Source: JAHOYW01 sp963664605
GTDB taxonomy: Bacteria > Verrucomicrobiota > Lentisphaeria > Victivallales > Victivallaceae
DNA length: 64,000 nt
Assembly: GCA_963664605.1 (NCBI GenBank)
Contig: OY761536.1
Coordinates: 2,108,001-2,172,000, forward strand
Direction: 5' to 3'
Numbering within the stretch: position 1 is the stretch's first letter; each line of letters starts with the position of its first letter. Below are positions 9,740 to 18,244 of this stretch, piece after piece. A model generated the notes under the pieces. That model did not search any database. It saw nothing but the letters and a program-made list of their open reading frames with translations, and was not told where the DNA came from. Made by a program: the position numbers and the translations under genes.

Positions 9740-10501
9740 TTACCTTTCTTCATCAATTACGCCACGATTATAATCAGTAAAATGATTTGGTATACTGGTT
9801 ATAGTATAACCGCGATAAAGCCAACCGTCTGCAGCGCTGGCTAAACGCTGTTTTACGTGCCCGTCGACAAAAGCTATATTGGTTCTTCCTCCATGACGAA
9901 AGCCTTGAAAGGTTGTGTTATAGCTGGATACATTTTTTATCATATAATAACCCAGTCCATCGGTTTGGTCTTTTAATCCATGATCTGCAAACAAAATGCT
10001 TTGAGACGGTTTCTTGATGATACTGAGTTTTGCCGGAGGTTTATTGTCACTGCCGTCTCCACCGTTCCACAAAGTGGAATCGGATGCAGCTTCAAACCAT
10101 GCCATCGGCCCGCGCCGGCATGCGCCATAACTGGAATATTTATAACTGTGCGGCCTCCGCACAACAGATGGACAGTAAAAAATACTTTCTCCATTGGTAA
10201 TATCCATGGACGATTTACTGTTGTATGTTCCTGCTATTCTAGCCTGCCAGAAAACATCAGCAGCATGGCCTGCCCAGGTGGTGGATACAGCCAGAGGCGT
10301 AATATATTCGTCATTGTCAGACTGATAAAACATTATAAGCGTACCAAGTCCTTTCTGGTTATTAGTGCATTTTATTTGTTTTGCTTTCTCGCGAGCCTGA
10401 TTCAGAGCTGGAAGAAGCATGCTGGCAAGTATAGCTATGATAGCTATCACTACGAGAAGTTCTATGAGTGTAAAGAGTTTAGCACCATTAAGTGTTTTCA
10501 T
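9740..10501 (-). CDS. Pseudopilin-like protein (prepilin N-terminal methylation motif, H-x9-DG)
   Basis: A 253-residue protein. The type IV prepilin signal is complete: basic leader, then FTLIELLVVIAIIAILASML with the glutamate at +5. Cleavage and N-methylation at the F are expected. It continues LPALNQAREKAKQIKCTNNQK and ends in a soluble domain with HGGRTNIAFVDG, the H-x9-DG signature of the DUF1559-like families expanded in PVC bacteria. These are type II secretion pseudopilin-like surface proteins of unknown role. AAGGAGG lies 6 nt before the ATG, a near-perfect ribosome-binding site. It is flanked by ceramidase-like and GH63-like genes in an operon with a GntR regulator at its head. Confidence 0.9.
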   Translation of the reverse strand: MKTLNGAKLFTLIELLVVIAIIAILASMLLPALNQAREKAKQIKCTNNQKGLGTLIMFYQSDNDEYITPLAVSTTWAGHAADVFWQARIAGTYNSKSSMDITNGESIFYCPSVVRRPHSYKYSSYGACRRGPMAWFEAASDSTLWNGGDGSDNKPPAKLSIIKKPSQSILFADHGLKDQTDGLGYYMIKNVSSYNTTFQGFRHGGRTNIAFVDGHVKQRLASAADGWLYRGYTITSIPNHFTDYNRGVIDEER

Positions 10502-10549
10502 TTTGGACCTCCTTGTATTTGTTGTTTTTGTTCTGTTCTTATAAATTTT

Positions 10550-11842
10550 TTATAATAATTCTTCCAAAGAGTTTTTTATTGCCTTATTTATTTTTTCTTC
10601 AGCTTCAGCCGTGGTAACTGCACCATATTCCGGTTCATAGCCGCCTTCCTCATACATTTTTGCAGTCGGTATATACCCGTAGCTGGAACAGGCATATGCG
10701 GCACATGCCAGAAATTTTTCTGGAATTAATGATTGGGCGTAAAGCTGATATTCGACGACTGCTTCCGAAGGCAATGACAATATATGAACATCTTCGCCAA
10801 TACTTAACCTGGAGACATTGAGCATTTTCCATTTGTCCCAGTTCCTTACCATTTCAAGACGGGTTGCAAGCAAAACAGATTCCCGGGGATTTTTCGCTTG
10901 ATCTAATTTCTCGGTCAGTTTTTTTTCATTTAATTCCGGCTTGAGTGGTAATTCGAAGATTGCGCTTTTTATAGAGATATCCCCAATCTTTCTTGTTTCC
11001 AGGCTTTGACAATTCTTAAGCATTTCTTTTCCAAGTCGTTCGCCAAGCACCTTCAGGCTTGTTTCCTTGTTTTTAAGAGAATATTTCCCGAAGGTGATAT
11101 TTCCACCGCAGCCGGTAAAGTAAATTTGCAAGGTTTCCGCCCCATAATGTCTTGCAACATAGTCAAGCGCTGCTCCGGGAACATCAGCGCCGCATTGATT
11201 TCTGTTATAGGCTGTCATTGGATGCGAAGCATAAAAATGCATCACTGCCAACGCTTTGCCGTCATCACCTAAAAAGGCGATACTCCGCAGTTTCGGATCA
11301 ATCAAGCCCACAGGTTTACTTTGGAGTTCAGGATCACTACACATAGACCAACGGGTAGCATAAACTCTACCGTTTCCATCAAGCATCCGCCGGTTTGAGG
11401 CCAGTCCGCTAATACGCCTTTCAGCCGTGGCTATATTATTGACAGGAATCATATTTTCAATTGCTTCCGTAATTGCTTCAGTCAGATTATCATTTATTCT
11501 TTTATAGTATTCAAGCGGGGTTATTTCCATATCAAGATATCTTTTATATGCTGGATTGAGGTCCGGAGCAATATTCACACTGTCATGTTGGTGGACCGAA
11601 TGCAAGAAAACATTTGCAGTTTCAATGCCGGCGGCTTGAGCGATATTCTGTTTCATATAATTATAAGCATTGCCCCAAATATAAATGAAATCACAGGAAA
11701 GCAGAATAATTCGTTTTTTCGAGTCATCAATGACGATACCTCTTATATATATTTTAGAGTCGACTTCTTCATTGATCCCATAGGCTATCGGGAACCCAGT
11801 TTCAGGAGTAACATCTAATTTAAAAATAGCGGCTTTCAACAT
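10550..11842 (-). CDS. Neutral/alkaline ceramidase-like protein (no signal peptide)
   Basis: A 430-residue paralogue, at superfamily level, of the gene at 3407-4753. The start KAAIFKLDVTPETGFPIAYG, the LHSVHQHD histidine motif near residue 80, HFYASHPMTAY (~200-210) and FTGCGGNIT (~237) correspond to the metal-binding and catalytic-type segments of neutral ceramidase-like proteins. No signal peptide is visible, and the family's secreted C-terminal domain is missing, so ceramide is unlikely to be the substrate. It is the second gene of the GntR-headed operon, 36 bp after the regulator, so it probably handles a product of the same glycan or glycoconjugate. Confidence 0.78.
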   Translation of the reverse strand: MLKAAIFKLDVTPETGFPIAYGINEEVDSKIYIRGIVIDDSKKRIILLSCDFIYIWGNAYNYMKQNIAQAAGIETANVFLHSVHQHDSVNIAPDLNPAYKRYLDMEITPLEYYKRINDNLTEAITEAIENMIPVNNIATAERRISGLASNRRMLDGNGRVYATRWSMCSDPELQSKPVGLIDPKLRSIAFLGDDGKALAVMHFYASHPMTAYNRNQCGADVPGAALDYVARHYGAETLQIYFTGCGGNITFGKYSLKNKETSLKVLGERLGKEMLKNCQSLETRKIGDISIKSAIFELPLKPELNEKKLTEKLDQAKNPRESVLLATRLEMVRNWDKWKMLNVSRLSIGEDVHILSLPSEAVVEYQLYAQSLIPEKFLACAAYACSSYGYIPTAKMYEEGGYEPEYGAVTTAEAEEKINKAIKNSLEELL

Positions 11843-11878
11843 TATTACTCTCTATCCTTAAATTTAATTGTTTTGTTA

Positions 11879-12979
11879 TCAGACAATACTATTTTCTGTT
11901 TTGATGACTTTGATGGAGTTTCCATAAACAAATTCAGGTTTCAGATTAATGTTTATTGTTTTTAATTTGCCCAATCTTAATTTTTTATTTATAATGTCTG
12001 TTGCAATGATTCCCATTTTCTGTAAGGGCTGCTTCACACATGCGAATTTTCCGTATTTATACGGCAAATACTGTTCATCATAAGTTACTATTGAGATGTC
12101 ATCCGGCACTTTTATCCCATGCTTGTTTAAAGCGTCCAGCAGATCACGCAATACATTACTTGCTGATAATACAATAGCTGTAGGACGGTCTTTGCATGAT
12201 AAAAAATATTTAACAATTTTTTCGCCGCTGTGTTTATTATGGCTTTCATCTTCGTAAACAAGAGGTTCATAAGCTTTAGCTTTACAAAAATCACAATAGC
12301 TTTGATAACGTTTTTCCTGATGTGGAACAAGTTTGTGATTCAAGCCGGTATATAAAATTTTCTGGTGTCCAAAATTGCTTAATTTATTCATTATCTGTTC
12401 TATACCGTCATAATGGTCACAACATACGCTGTCACAACCTTCAAGCAAACGATTTATTGTAACACATGGAAATCCATTCTTAATCAATTCCTGTGTCTGT
12501 TCCAGAAATTTATTGCTGCTTGCTACTGTAATAACGCCGTCGATCTGATTTGCAAACATATATTCACTTATTGTCAATCCGCTGTTTTCAAATTTAGCTA
12601 TGGTAACATATTTACATCTTAACCGGTAACGTAACAATCCTTGTGAGAATCCTTCGATCAATTCCAGAAGGTAATCATTGCCATGATAATTCTCGAAAGG
12701 ATATATTGCGATAGTCAATTCACTCTCTGGCTGCTTCTCTTCGGGCATTTTTACAGGTTCAGCAACAAATGTTCCTTTACCCTGTATACGATATAATACA
12801 CCGTCTTCCGCTAATTCATTTAAAGCGCGGCAAACCATTGGAGCACTTATCTTTAATAACTTTGCAAGTTCATTCTGAGAAATAATTTTGTCACCGGGTT
12901 TCAAGTTCTGTGATTTAACCATTTCTGTAATCTGTGTTTTTATAGAACCGCGAATATTTTCCTTTGCTAGTTTAATCAT
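11879..12979 (-). CDS. GntR-type HTH regulator with LacI-like sensor domain
   Basis: Residues ~1-75 form a GntR winged helix (KPGDKIISQNELAKLL, RALNELAEDGVLYRIQGKGTFVAEP). The remainder is a periplasmic-binding-protein-like sugar sensor (LTIAIYPF, GVITVAS, PCVTINR, ILYTGLN, ISIVTYDE), as in AraR-type repressors. I favour the ATG at 12979; a TTG at 13012 would add 11 residues, and neither has a clear ribosome-binding site. It heads the leftward operon (ceramidase-like, pseudopilin, GH63-like, secreted 940-residue protein) and probably represses it together with itself in response to a released sugar. Confidence 0.9.
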   Translation of the reverse strand: MIKLAKENIRGSIKTQITEMVKSQNLKPGDKIISQNELAKLLKISAPMVCRALNELAEDGVLYRIQGKGTFVAEPVKMPEEKQPESELTIAIYPFENYHGNDYLLELIEGFSQGLLRYRLRCKYVTIAKFENSGLTISEYMFANQIDGVITVASSNKFLEQTQELIKNGFPCVTINRLLEGCDSVCCDHYDGIEQIMNKLSNFGHQKILYTGLNHKLVPHQEKRYQSYCDFCKAKAYEPLVYEDESHNKHSGEKIVKYFLSCKDRPTAIVLSASNVLRDLLDALNKHGIKVPDDISIVTYDEQYLPYKYGKFACVKQPLQKMGIIATDIINKKLRLGKLKTININLKPEFVYGNSIKVIKTENSIV

Positions 12980-13002
12980 CTTATCAATTTTATTTTTTTT
13001 TA

Positions 13003-13065
13003 ACTTATTCAAACTTATTCAAACTTATGTAAAGTTATTTTACGTGTTCTATAGCTAAAAGTCAA
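13003..13065 (-). promoter_or_regulatory. Promoter and tandem decamers upstream of the GntR regulator
   Basis: On the minus strand TTGACT (13065-13060), a 17-nt spacer and TAAAAT (13042-13037) form a sigma-70-type promoter. Four consecutive 10-bp units occupy 13003-13042: ACTTATTCAA twice, then ACTTATGTAA and AGTTATTTTA. They run from the -10 into the possible TTG start. One-helical-turn spacing suggests a protein-binding array, plausibly for autoregulation (inference). Confidence 0.6.
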
Positions 13066-13084
13066 GAGGGGGAAGACGAGAAAT

Positions 13085-13552
13085 CTGGAATTTATTTATT
13101 TTTGTGCTTATGATCGGAAATATGTACGAAAAAGCCCGGTATATTCGGGAACAAAATGTCATCGGCTTCATGGATTGTTGGAATTTAGGCAACATGATTA
13201 CTGCAAATACTGCGGCATTCAATATTTTTTGAATAAGCAAGAACTAAAAGACCGAAAAACTGAACTTGAAAAATTTGCAATTGAATATTTTCCCGGGGCT
13301 GACGCAAAGGGCTTTGCCGAAGCTTGGCTGAAGTTCGGGAAACCGGTCGGATGCTCCTGACTGGACGATGAACGGGGTGATGACATGAGCAGCGCGCCAG
13401 GCGGTTATGCTATTGAAGAAGTCATTACCGGGTTTGAACAAGTTACCGCTGGTTGGCGGGAGGGATTGGAAGCGCTGAAAATGCTTTTGCTGTCTGCAAT
13501 ACCCACCGCTGACCTGAAAGCCAAAACAACAAAAGATATTGATATTACTTAA
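13085..13552 (+). pseudogene. Decayed ORF of unknown family with an in-frame TGA
   Basis: One plus-strand frame is open from about 13085 to the TAA at 13550, except for one TGA at 13358-13360. The first part contains HDYCKYCGIQYF, a CxxC pair, then a charged helix (LKDRKTELEKFAIEYF). After the TGA it reads MSSAPGGYAIEEVITGFEQVTAGWRE and an LEALKMLLLSA helix. There is no good start codon at the left. It looks like an eroded remnant, perhaps of an earlier insertion next to the element boundary; no family recognised. Confidence 0.35.
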
Positions 13553-14148
13553 AGAAGTTAAAGAAATTAAGAAATAAATTTTACTTCAATCCTCACCCGT
13601 GCCAAGTGCATAGGTGAGGCCTCAATCAAGTCGCCTTCCACCACAGTTTTCTACCGGAATTCCACTTGAATTCAGCTTATTTCAAGATTGAATTTTTGTT
13701 CCGCACATTGCCGGTAGCGGTGATATACACCGCACCATTTTGGGCTTTCTGTTTCTGATAACTTACACCGTCAGTATGTGGCAATTTTTCAATTACTACA
13801 TTTTGCGATGAATTGTTATACAGTGAATTTATCCTTGGTTTTTGTGAGGTCAGCTGCGGGTTTTTTAGTTCAGGATGGTCCAAATTTTGTCTTCCTGTTG
13901 GATAGCCTTGACATACCATATTTGCGTCGTCATCTTAGGTAACTAAACCGACCTTCGAAGACAGTCCGTAGCGTATGGCGTAAGTCAGAACAGAACCATA
14001 GCCTTGCGGGTCTGCTTTCGGCAAAGGTATGACCAGCAGAGATTCCTGCCACTCTTCAGATTACGCATGGATAAGTTTTGTCACCAGTCCCAGAGAACTA
14101 TCACCTTAAATTGTTACCGGATATTGCGTCACTCATATCCCGGCGATA
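13553..14148. other. Gene-poor stretch left of the integrated element
   Basis: No convincing gene. A minus-strand frame of 80 codons (13677-13919) has no recognisable domain and no ribosome-binding site that I can support. A small inverted repeat, CTCACC ... GGTGAG, lies at about 13593-13615. The last ~200 bases read like structured or tRNA-proximal sequence, but no cloverleaf could be built. Confidence 0.4.
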
Positions 14149-14178
14149 GAGGTTCGAATCCCCTTGGGGATGCCATTT
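14149..14178 (+). repeat. Candidate attL
   Basis: Shares TCCCCTTGGGGATGCCATTT (14159-14178) exactly with 30112-30131. The left extension GAGGTTCGAA differs from the right copy at three positions. GGTTCGAATCCCC followed by GATGCCA resembles a tRNA T-arm and acceptor end, a common integrase target, but no matching tRNA 5' half precedes it. TCCCC-TT-GGGGA is itself an inverted repeat, as in many tyrosine-recombinase core sites. Confidence 0.7.
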
Positions 14179-14200
14179 TTGCCCTCAAAATGCATCAAAA

Positions 14201-14221
14201 AGGTGCCATTTAGTACCACTT
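14201..14221 (+). repeat. Left sub-terminal repeat (candidate integrase arm site)
   Basis: AGGTGCCATTTAGTACCACTT plus the first flanking bases recur in direct orientation at 29954-29974, with 19 of 21 positions identical. Each copy lies just inside one candidate att site, the position expected of arm-type integrase sites. Confidence 0.5.
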
Positions 14222-14291
14222 GCGACTTTCAAAAGCCTCAAAATCATCTATATTAACTATAAAAGATATTTTAACGTATGAGGTGTGAGTT

Positions 14292-15596
14292 ATGTCAAGT
14301 AAAGTCGTCAAACTTGAAATCGGAACAGTCTATCAAAAAGTAAAAAACGGTAGTTATTACTTTCGATATCAAATCAATGGTCAACGTAAAGCTGTAAGCT
14401 TGAAGACTAAAAACCAAAAAGAAGCTGTTAAAAAAGCTCAAGACTTAATCCCAATAGTTAAAGCTTCAAGTTCGGAAATAATTTCAGCTCATGTTAAGCA
14501 TGCAAAAGGTTTCGCATCCAAACAGAAAAAATTAAAATTACTTAATGCCTGGGAAGTTTATTCAAATCATCCTGATAGAGCAACCCCGGCAACTGTCGCG
14601 GAACAAATAGCTTATAGAACTACTTTTACTGAATTTATAAATTTCCTGGAAGATGATAGTTTGCAAATTAAAGATATAACCCCCGAAATGACAGATAAAT
14701 TCGCCCAATACCTACGAAAATCTGGAATTGCTGTAGCTACGCATAATCGAAAGATTAAACGCCTTACAAGAATATTCAAAGTACTGAATAATTACCGGGA
14801 CTCGGATAATCCATTCATTGCTAAATCGCTACGAAGAAAAGAACGGGAAGAACAGGAACATCTTGTTCGTCGAATGTCGTTTACCCGCGAACAGGAAATG
14901 CAGTTATTAGAAGCCCTTGAAGATGACAAAAACAAGGTCAAAAACAAAGCAGAAATCAGAGTAATATACCATTTAAGCATGTTTACCGGTCAAAGATTAA
15001 AAGACTGTGTTTTGTTACGCTGGGATAAGGTAGATTTAAATAGAAAACGGATTTGGGTAAAGCAGTTTAAGACTGGTAAAGAAGTCTCTATTCCTATGGC
15101 ACCCAAGCTATTTAAAGTTTTAACCGAAGCTCAAGAATGGAAAACAGATTATTATGTATGTCCGAAAGTCGCTAAACGCTATAATAAGCTTGATAAAAAT
15201 GGTAAAAACACAGGTAATAATCTGGTCAATATCGATGTTTTGCGAGTCATTAAATGGATTGGCTTAGAGCCATCGGTTAAAGTTCCTGGAAGAAAAAAGA
15301 AAGTTACTGTTTACGGATTTCATTCTTTAAGGCATAGTTTTGCATCGCATTGTGCGGAAGCCGGAGTGCCTAAAGCGGTAGTTCTTTCTATTCTTGGAAC
15401 TAATTCTGAAATCGTTGACAAGCATTATACCCATATTGGTGAAGAAGCCCAGGAGAAAGCTATTCAATCTTTATTTGGTGACGGCAATAATATTTCCGAC
15501 CGTGAACGAATTGAAAAAGCTTTGAGTATAATTGATGCCTGTAAAGATAAACCAGAAATAGTCATTGAAATAGAAAAAGCTCTCCGAAACAGTTAA
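14292..15596 (+). CDS. int: Tyrosine recombinase (integrase)
   Basis: A 434-residue integrase. The N-terminal arm-binding-like region is YYFRYQINGQRKAVSLKTKN (~22-41), and a SAM-like core-binding domain spans ~100-170. The catalytic domain (~195-400) has R235 in FTGQRLKDCVLLRW, the HxLR box H344/R347 in YGFHSLRHSF and the nucleophile Y379 in DKHYTHIG. The usual histidine of the LGH box is threonine (SILGTNS). It sits just inside the left repeat, as expected for the enzyme that integrated the island. The AbiE pair follows in the same direction. Confidence 0.93.
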   Translation: MSSKVVKLEIGTVYQKVKNGSYYFRYQINGQRKAVSLKTKNQKEAVKKAQDLIPIVKASSSEIISAHVKHAKGFASKQKKLKLLNAWEVYSNHPDRATPATVAEQIAYRTTFTEFINFLEDDSLQIKDITPEMTDKFAQYLRKSGIAVATHNRKIKRLTRIFKVLNNYRDSDNPFIAKSLRRKEREEQEHLVRRMSFTREQEMQLLEALEDDKNKVKNKAEIRVIYHLSMFTGQRLKDCVLLRWDKVDLNRKRIWVKQFKTGKEVSIPMAPKLFKVLTEAQEWKTDYYVCPKVAKRYNKLDKNGKNTGNNLVNIDVLRVIKWIGLEPSVKVPGRKKKVTVYGFHSLRHSFASHCAEAGVPKAVVLSILGTNSEIVDKHYTHIGEEAQEKAIQSLFGDGNNISDRERIEKALSIIDACKDKPEIVIEIEKALRNS

Positions 15597-15639
15597 AACA
15601 TGTGAAAATAAATTTCGTATTATTTTTAATAAAAGCTTT

Positions 15640-15673
15640 TTTTTCAGAAAAAACCATGTATATTTCTGAAAAA
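15640..15673 (+). promoter_or_regulatory. Inverted repeat before the AbiEi-like gene (candidate autoregulatory operator)
   Basis: Perfect 11-bp inverted repeat TTTTTCAGAAA (15640-15650) and TTTCTGAAAAA (15663-15673), 12 bp apart, ending 18 bp before the ATG. Characterised AbiEi antitoxins repress their operon by binding inverted repeats in this position. A weak integrase terminator is the alternative. Confidence 0.55.
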
Positions 15674-15691
15674 ATAAAGGAGTATACTATA

Positions 15692-16294
15692 ATGAAATCA
15701 GTTAAAGATAAGATACTTGCGAGAATTTACGGGCGTGGCAGGGGTAGTATTGTCAGCGCAACTGATTTTTTGGCTGAATTTAAGCGTGATGATATAGATA
15801 AAGCATTGTCTCAGCTTTGCAAGGCTGGTACAATCAAACGAGTAATTAGCGGTATCTATCTCTATCCTGAATGGAGTGAGCTTTTGCAACAAGATATAAG
15901 CCCAAATCCAGATAGTGTTGCCCATACTTTGGCAAGAAAATATGACTGGCAAATTCAGCCTACGGGCAATACCGCATTGAATTACCTTGGTCTTTCTACG
16001 CAAATCCCTGGACGCATGATCTATCTTTCTAATGGCCCGTCCAGACAATACAGCTATGAAAATCAAACTATACAGTTCAAGAGTACAAAATTAACTGAAG
16101 CAGGTTTAAAGCATAGAGAAAGCGCTTTAATCGTTAACGCATTAAAAGCTCTTGGCAAAGAAAATATAAACTCAGAAATTATTGATAAACTAAAAGATAA
16201 ATTTGATGATGCTACCTGGAAAAAGGTTTTCAAGGAGACTGCTAAAGTTACCGGCTGGATTCGTGAAATTATTTTGCAGATATGTAAAGGATGA
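15692..16294 (+). CDS. AbiEi-type antitoxin / DUF6088 protein
   Basis: A 200-residue protein with an N-terminal winged helix (KDKILARIYGRGRGSIVSATDFL ... GTIKRVISGIYLYP) and a C-terminal region containing QPTGNTALNYLGLSTQIPGRMIYLSNGPSRQ, characteristic of the AbiEi/DUF6088 family. A GTG at 15602 is possible, but AAAGGAG lies 9 bp before the ATG at 15692, so I use that start. It is the antitoxin and autoregulator partner of the next gene, 6 bp downstream, forming a type IV toxin-antitoxin or abortive-infection pair that may stabilise the island. Confidence 0.85.
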   Translation: MKSVKDKILARIYGRGRGSIVSATDFLAEFKRDDIDKALSQLCKAGTIKRVISGIYLYPEWSELLQQDISPNPDSVAHTLARKYDWQIQPTGNTALNYLGLSTQIPGRMIYLSNGPSRQYSYENQTIQFKSTKLTEAGLKHRESALIVNALKALGKENINSEIIDKLKDKFDDATWKKVFKETAKVTGWIREIILQICKG

Positions 16295-16300
16295 TACAAG

Positions 16301-17284
16301 ATGGATAAAATAGTTCAAGCTTCAGATAAAGAAAGGCAGCAGATATTTACTGAAACCGCTGTAAAGCGGGGATTGACTCCTGCTGTCGTCGAAAAGGATT
16401 TCTGGGTATGCTGGATATTGGATAAATTATTCGGCTGCCCGGAAATATCAAAACGTATCATTTTCAAAGGCGGCACCAGTTTATCAAAAGTATATGGACT
16501 GATCGAAAGGTTTTCCGAAGATATAGACCTGATTCTTGACTGGCGTGGATTATGTGATGAAGATCCCTTAATGCAGCGTTCCAACACTAAACAGGACCAA
16601 TTGAATAAAACTGTAGATGCCAAAGCTGAAATATTTTTAACAGAAAGCTTTTATCCACAGATTTACGAGTTGCTGAAACCAGTTTGTGAAGTTGCTTTTC
16701 CGCAGGATAAGCACAATTTATTAATTAGATTTCCTGCTGTTTTCAAAAGTGATTATCTACGTCCGGAAATATTACTGGAAACTGGACCGTTGGCAGCTTG
16801 GACACCTAACGCAACATATCAAGTAACTTCTTACGTTGCAGAAGAATTTCCGGCATTATTCCAAAGCGCCACAAGCGATATAACTGTCACTACAATCGAA
16901 CGCAGTTTCTGGGAAAAAGTCACTATATTGCACCATGAAGCCCATCGTCCCGAAGGCAACCCTATGCCTTCCAGGTATTCTCGACATTATTATGATGTTT
17001 ACTGCATGGTTTGCGCAAAAATCGAAGATAAAGCCTTGAAAGACCTTGACCTTTTGCAGAGTGTAGTCATGTTCAAAATGAAATTTTACCCTCGTGGTTG
17101 GGCTCGCTACGATTTAGCTAAAATCGGAACCATAAAGCTTATGCCACCAGACCATATCATGAAAAGCTTAAAGGCTGATTATGCCAACATGAAAGAAATG
17201 ATTTACGGCAATTATCCGTCTTTCGAAGAAATCATGACAACAATTCAAAAGCTCGAAGACAAGATTAATCAGTTTGCTTTATAA
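16301..17284 (+). CDS. AbiEii/AbiGii-family nucleotidyltransferase toxin
   Basis: A 327-residue nucleotidyltransferase. EKDFWVCWIL (31-40), FKGGTSLSKVYGLIERFSEDIDLIL (55-79) carry the GG[ST]SL..K and D-x-D motifs of AbiEii toxins, which transfer nucleotides to RNA targets such as tRNA acceptor ends in studied members. IERSFWEKVTILHHEAHR and SRHYYDVYCM are further family landmarks. Key residues are present, so it should be active. It is paired with the AbiEi-like gene and lies next to the integrase in the island. Confidence 0.92.
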   Translation: MDKIVQASDKERQQIFTETAVKRGLTPAVVEKDFWVCWILDKLFGCPEISKRIIFKGGTSLSKVYGLIERFSEDIDLILDWRGLCDEDPLMQRSNTKQDQLNKTVDAKAEIFLTESFYPQIYELLKPVCEVAFPQDKHNLLIRFPAVFKSDYLRPEILLETGPLAAWTPNATYQVTSYVAEEFPALFQSATSDITVTTIERSFWEKVTILHHEAHRPEGNPMPSRYSRHYYDVYCMVCAKIEDKALKDLDLLQSVVMFKMKFYPRGWARYDLAKIGTIKLMPPDHIMKSLKADYANMKEMIYGNYPSFEEIMTTIQKLEDKINQFAL

Positions 17285-17298
17285 CGATTGAAAGAGCT

Positions 17299-17637
17299 TT
17301 ATGAGCTTGAATAATCCGACATGATATATTCAACAACATCGACATTGCGGTAGCGGACGGATGAGCCAACCATTCGCCGGTTGAACGGGAATGCCTTTTC
17401 TTTTTCCAGTTTCTTAAAGTTGCTGTATCCCAAACCAAGCATTTCAGCGGCTTCACGCTGACTGATCAGTTTGGGAACGACAACTGGCATTAGTCTGCCT
17501 TTGTTTGCCAAATTTCTAAGATTAGAAAGAACAATCTGCTCTTCCGAAACAAGTATGACACCCTCTTCAACGAGCGGTTTCATAATTCTAGCAATCAGTT
17601 TTACGGTTTTTAGTCTAAGTATAATATTTCGCACCAT
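17299..17637 (-). CDS. Excisionase-like helix-turn-helix protein
   Basis: A 112-residue protein whose C-terminal half (~55-108) is a MerR/excisionase-type winged helix: LISQREAAEMLGLGYSNFKKLEKEKAFPFNRR, SVRYRNVDVVEYI. The first ~50 residues are an uncharacterised helical region. AGGAG lies 6 bp before the ATG. Small basic proteins of this kind often serve as excisionases or replication regulators of integrative elements; the position near the integrase fits, but direction control is inference. Confidence 0.8.
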   Translation of the reverse strand: MVRNIILRLKTVKLIARIMKPLVEEGVILVSEEQIVLSNLRNLANKGRLMPVVVPKLISQREAAEMLGLGYSNFKKLEKEKAFPFNRRMVGSSVRYRNVDVVEYIMSDYSSS

Positions 17638-17644
17638 AGCATCT

Positions 17645-18244
17645 CCTAAAAATATTTATTATTGCAAAGTTGTTGTGTTTAATAATATCATATAGTTTAC
17701 ATAAATGCAACCATAAATATCGATAAAGTTTTAATTTTTCTAAAAAAGCAAATCCGACATGATGCAAGGAGACTATCCTCTATATTGCTGTTTTGCCGGG
17801 TTTTTAAAAGATTTATTGACAACCTCGCAAAATACAGGCTGAATTATGGCATTGTAAAATGCCTGATGCAGCGTCCCGCTGAACGCGTTAGGGTTTGCTG
17901 GTATCATTTGGCTTGCCCGCCAAATGGTTTCAAAAGAACGATAGCGGATTATAAACCGCTGATAAATGTTGAACCGCAGGAAAAAGAAATTCTTGCTGTT
18001 TTTAAATCTTATGTTTTTTAAGTATTGATTATTAGTTTCTTGATATTACCATAGAGTAAAGCACGATAGGATGGTTCTTGATTTGTCATTTGATTTGTGA
18101 GCAAGATATAGTCTCAAGATATGCTGTATTTGGGTGTTATAGTGTTATCGTAGACGCAATATCCCTCATTCCGAGGACACTGCGTTTATCAACACCTGTT
18201 TTTGATGATTTTATATTCTATAAACTGCTTATTTTAAGAAACTT
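17645..18244. other. Intergenic stretch without a supported gene
   Basis: No gene supported. A plus frame at 17785-18021 has no domain similarity that I recognise and no ribosome-binding site. The stretch leads into the GTGTTG repeat field. Confidence 0.5.

Noticed and set aside
9980..10555. 191-codon plus-strand ORF
   Set aside because: Antisense to the pseudopilin gene at 9740-10501, which has a clear signal motif and ribosome-binding site.
13358..13360. TGA read as Trp (recoded genetic code) in the ORF at 13085-13552
   Set aside because: All intact genes in the window use TGG for Trp and several end in TGA, so a decayed ORF is the simpler reading.
14070..14175. Complete tRNA or tmRNA gene ending in GCCA at the left att site
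   Set aside because: The T-arm-like and acceptor-like 3' sequence is present, but no 5' half complementary to TGGGGAT, no D-arm or anticodon arm, and no tmRNA tag reading frame could be found.
17785..18021. 78-codon plus-strand ORF between the excisionase-like gene and the repeats
   Set aside because: No ribosome-binding site, no recognisable domain and unusual composition; not supported as a gene.
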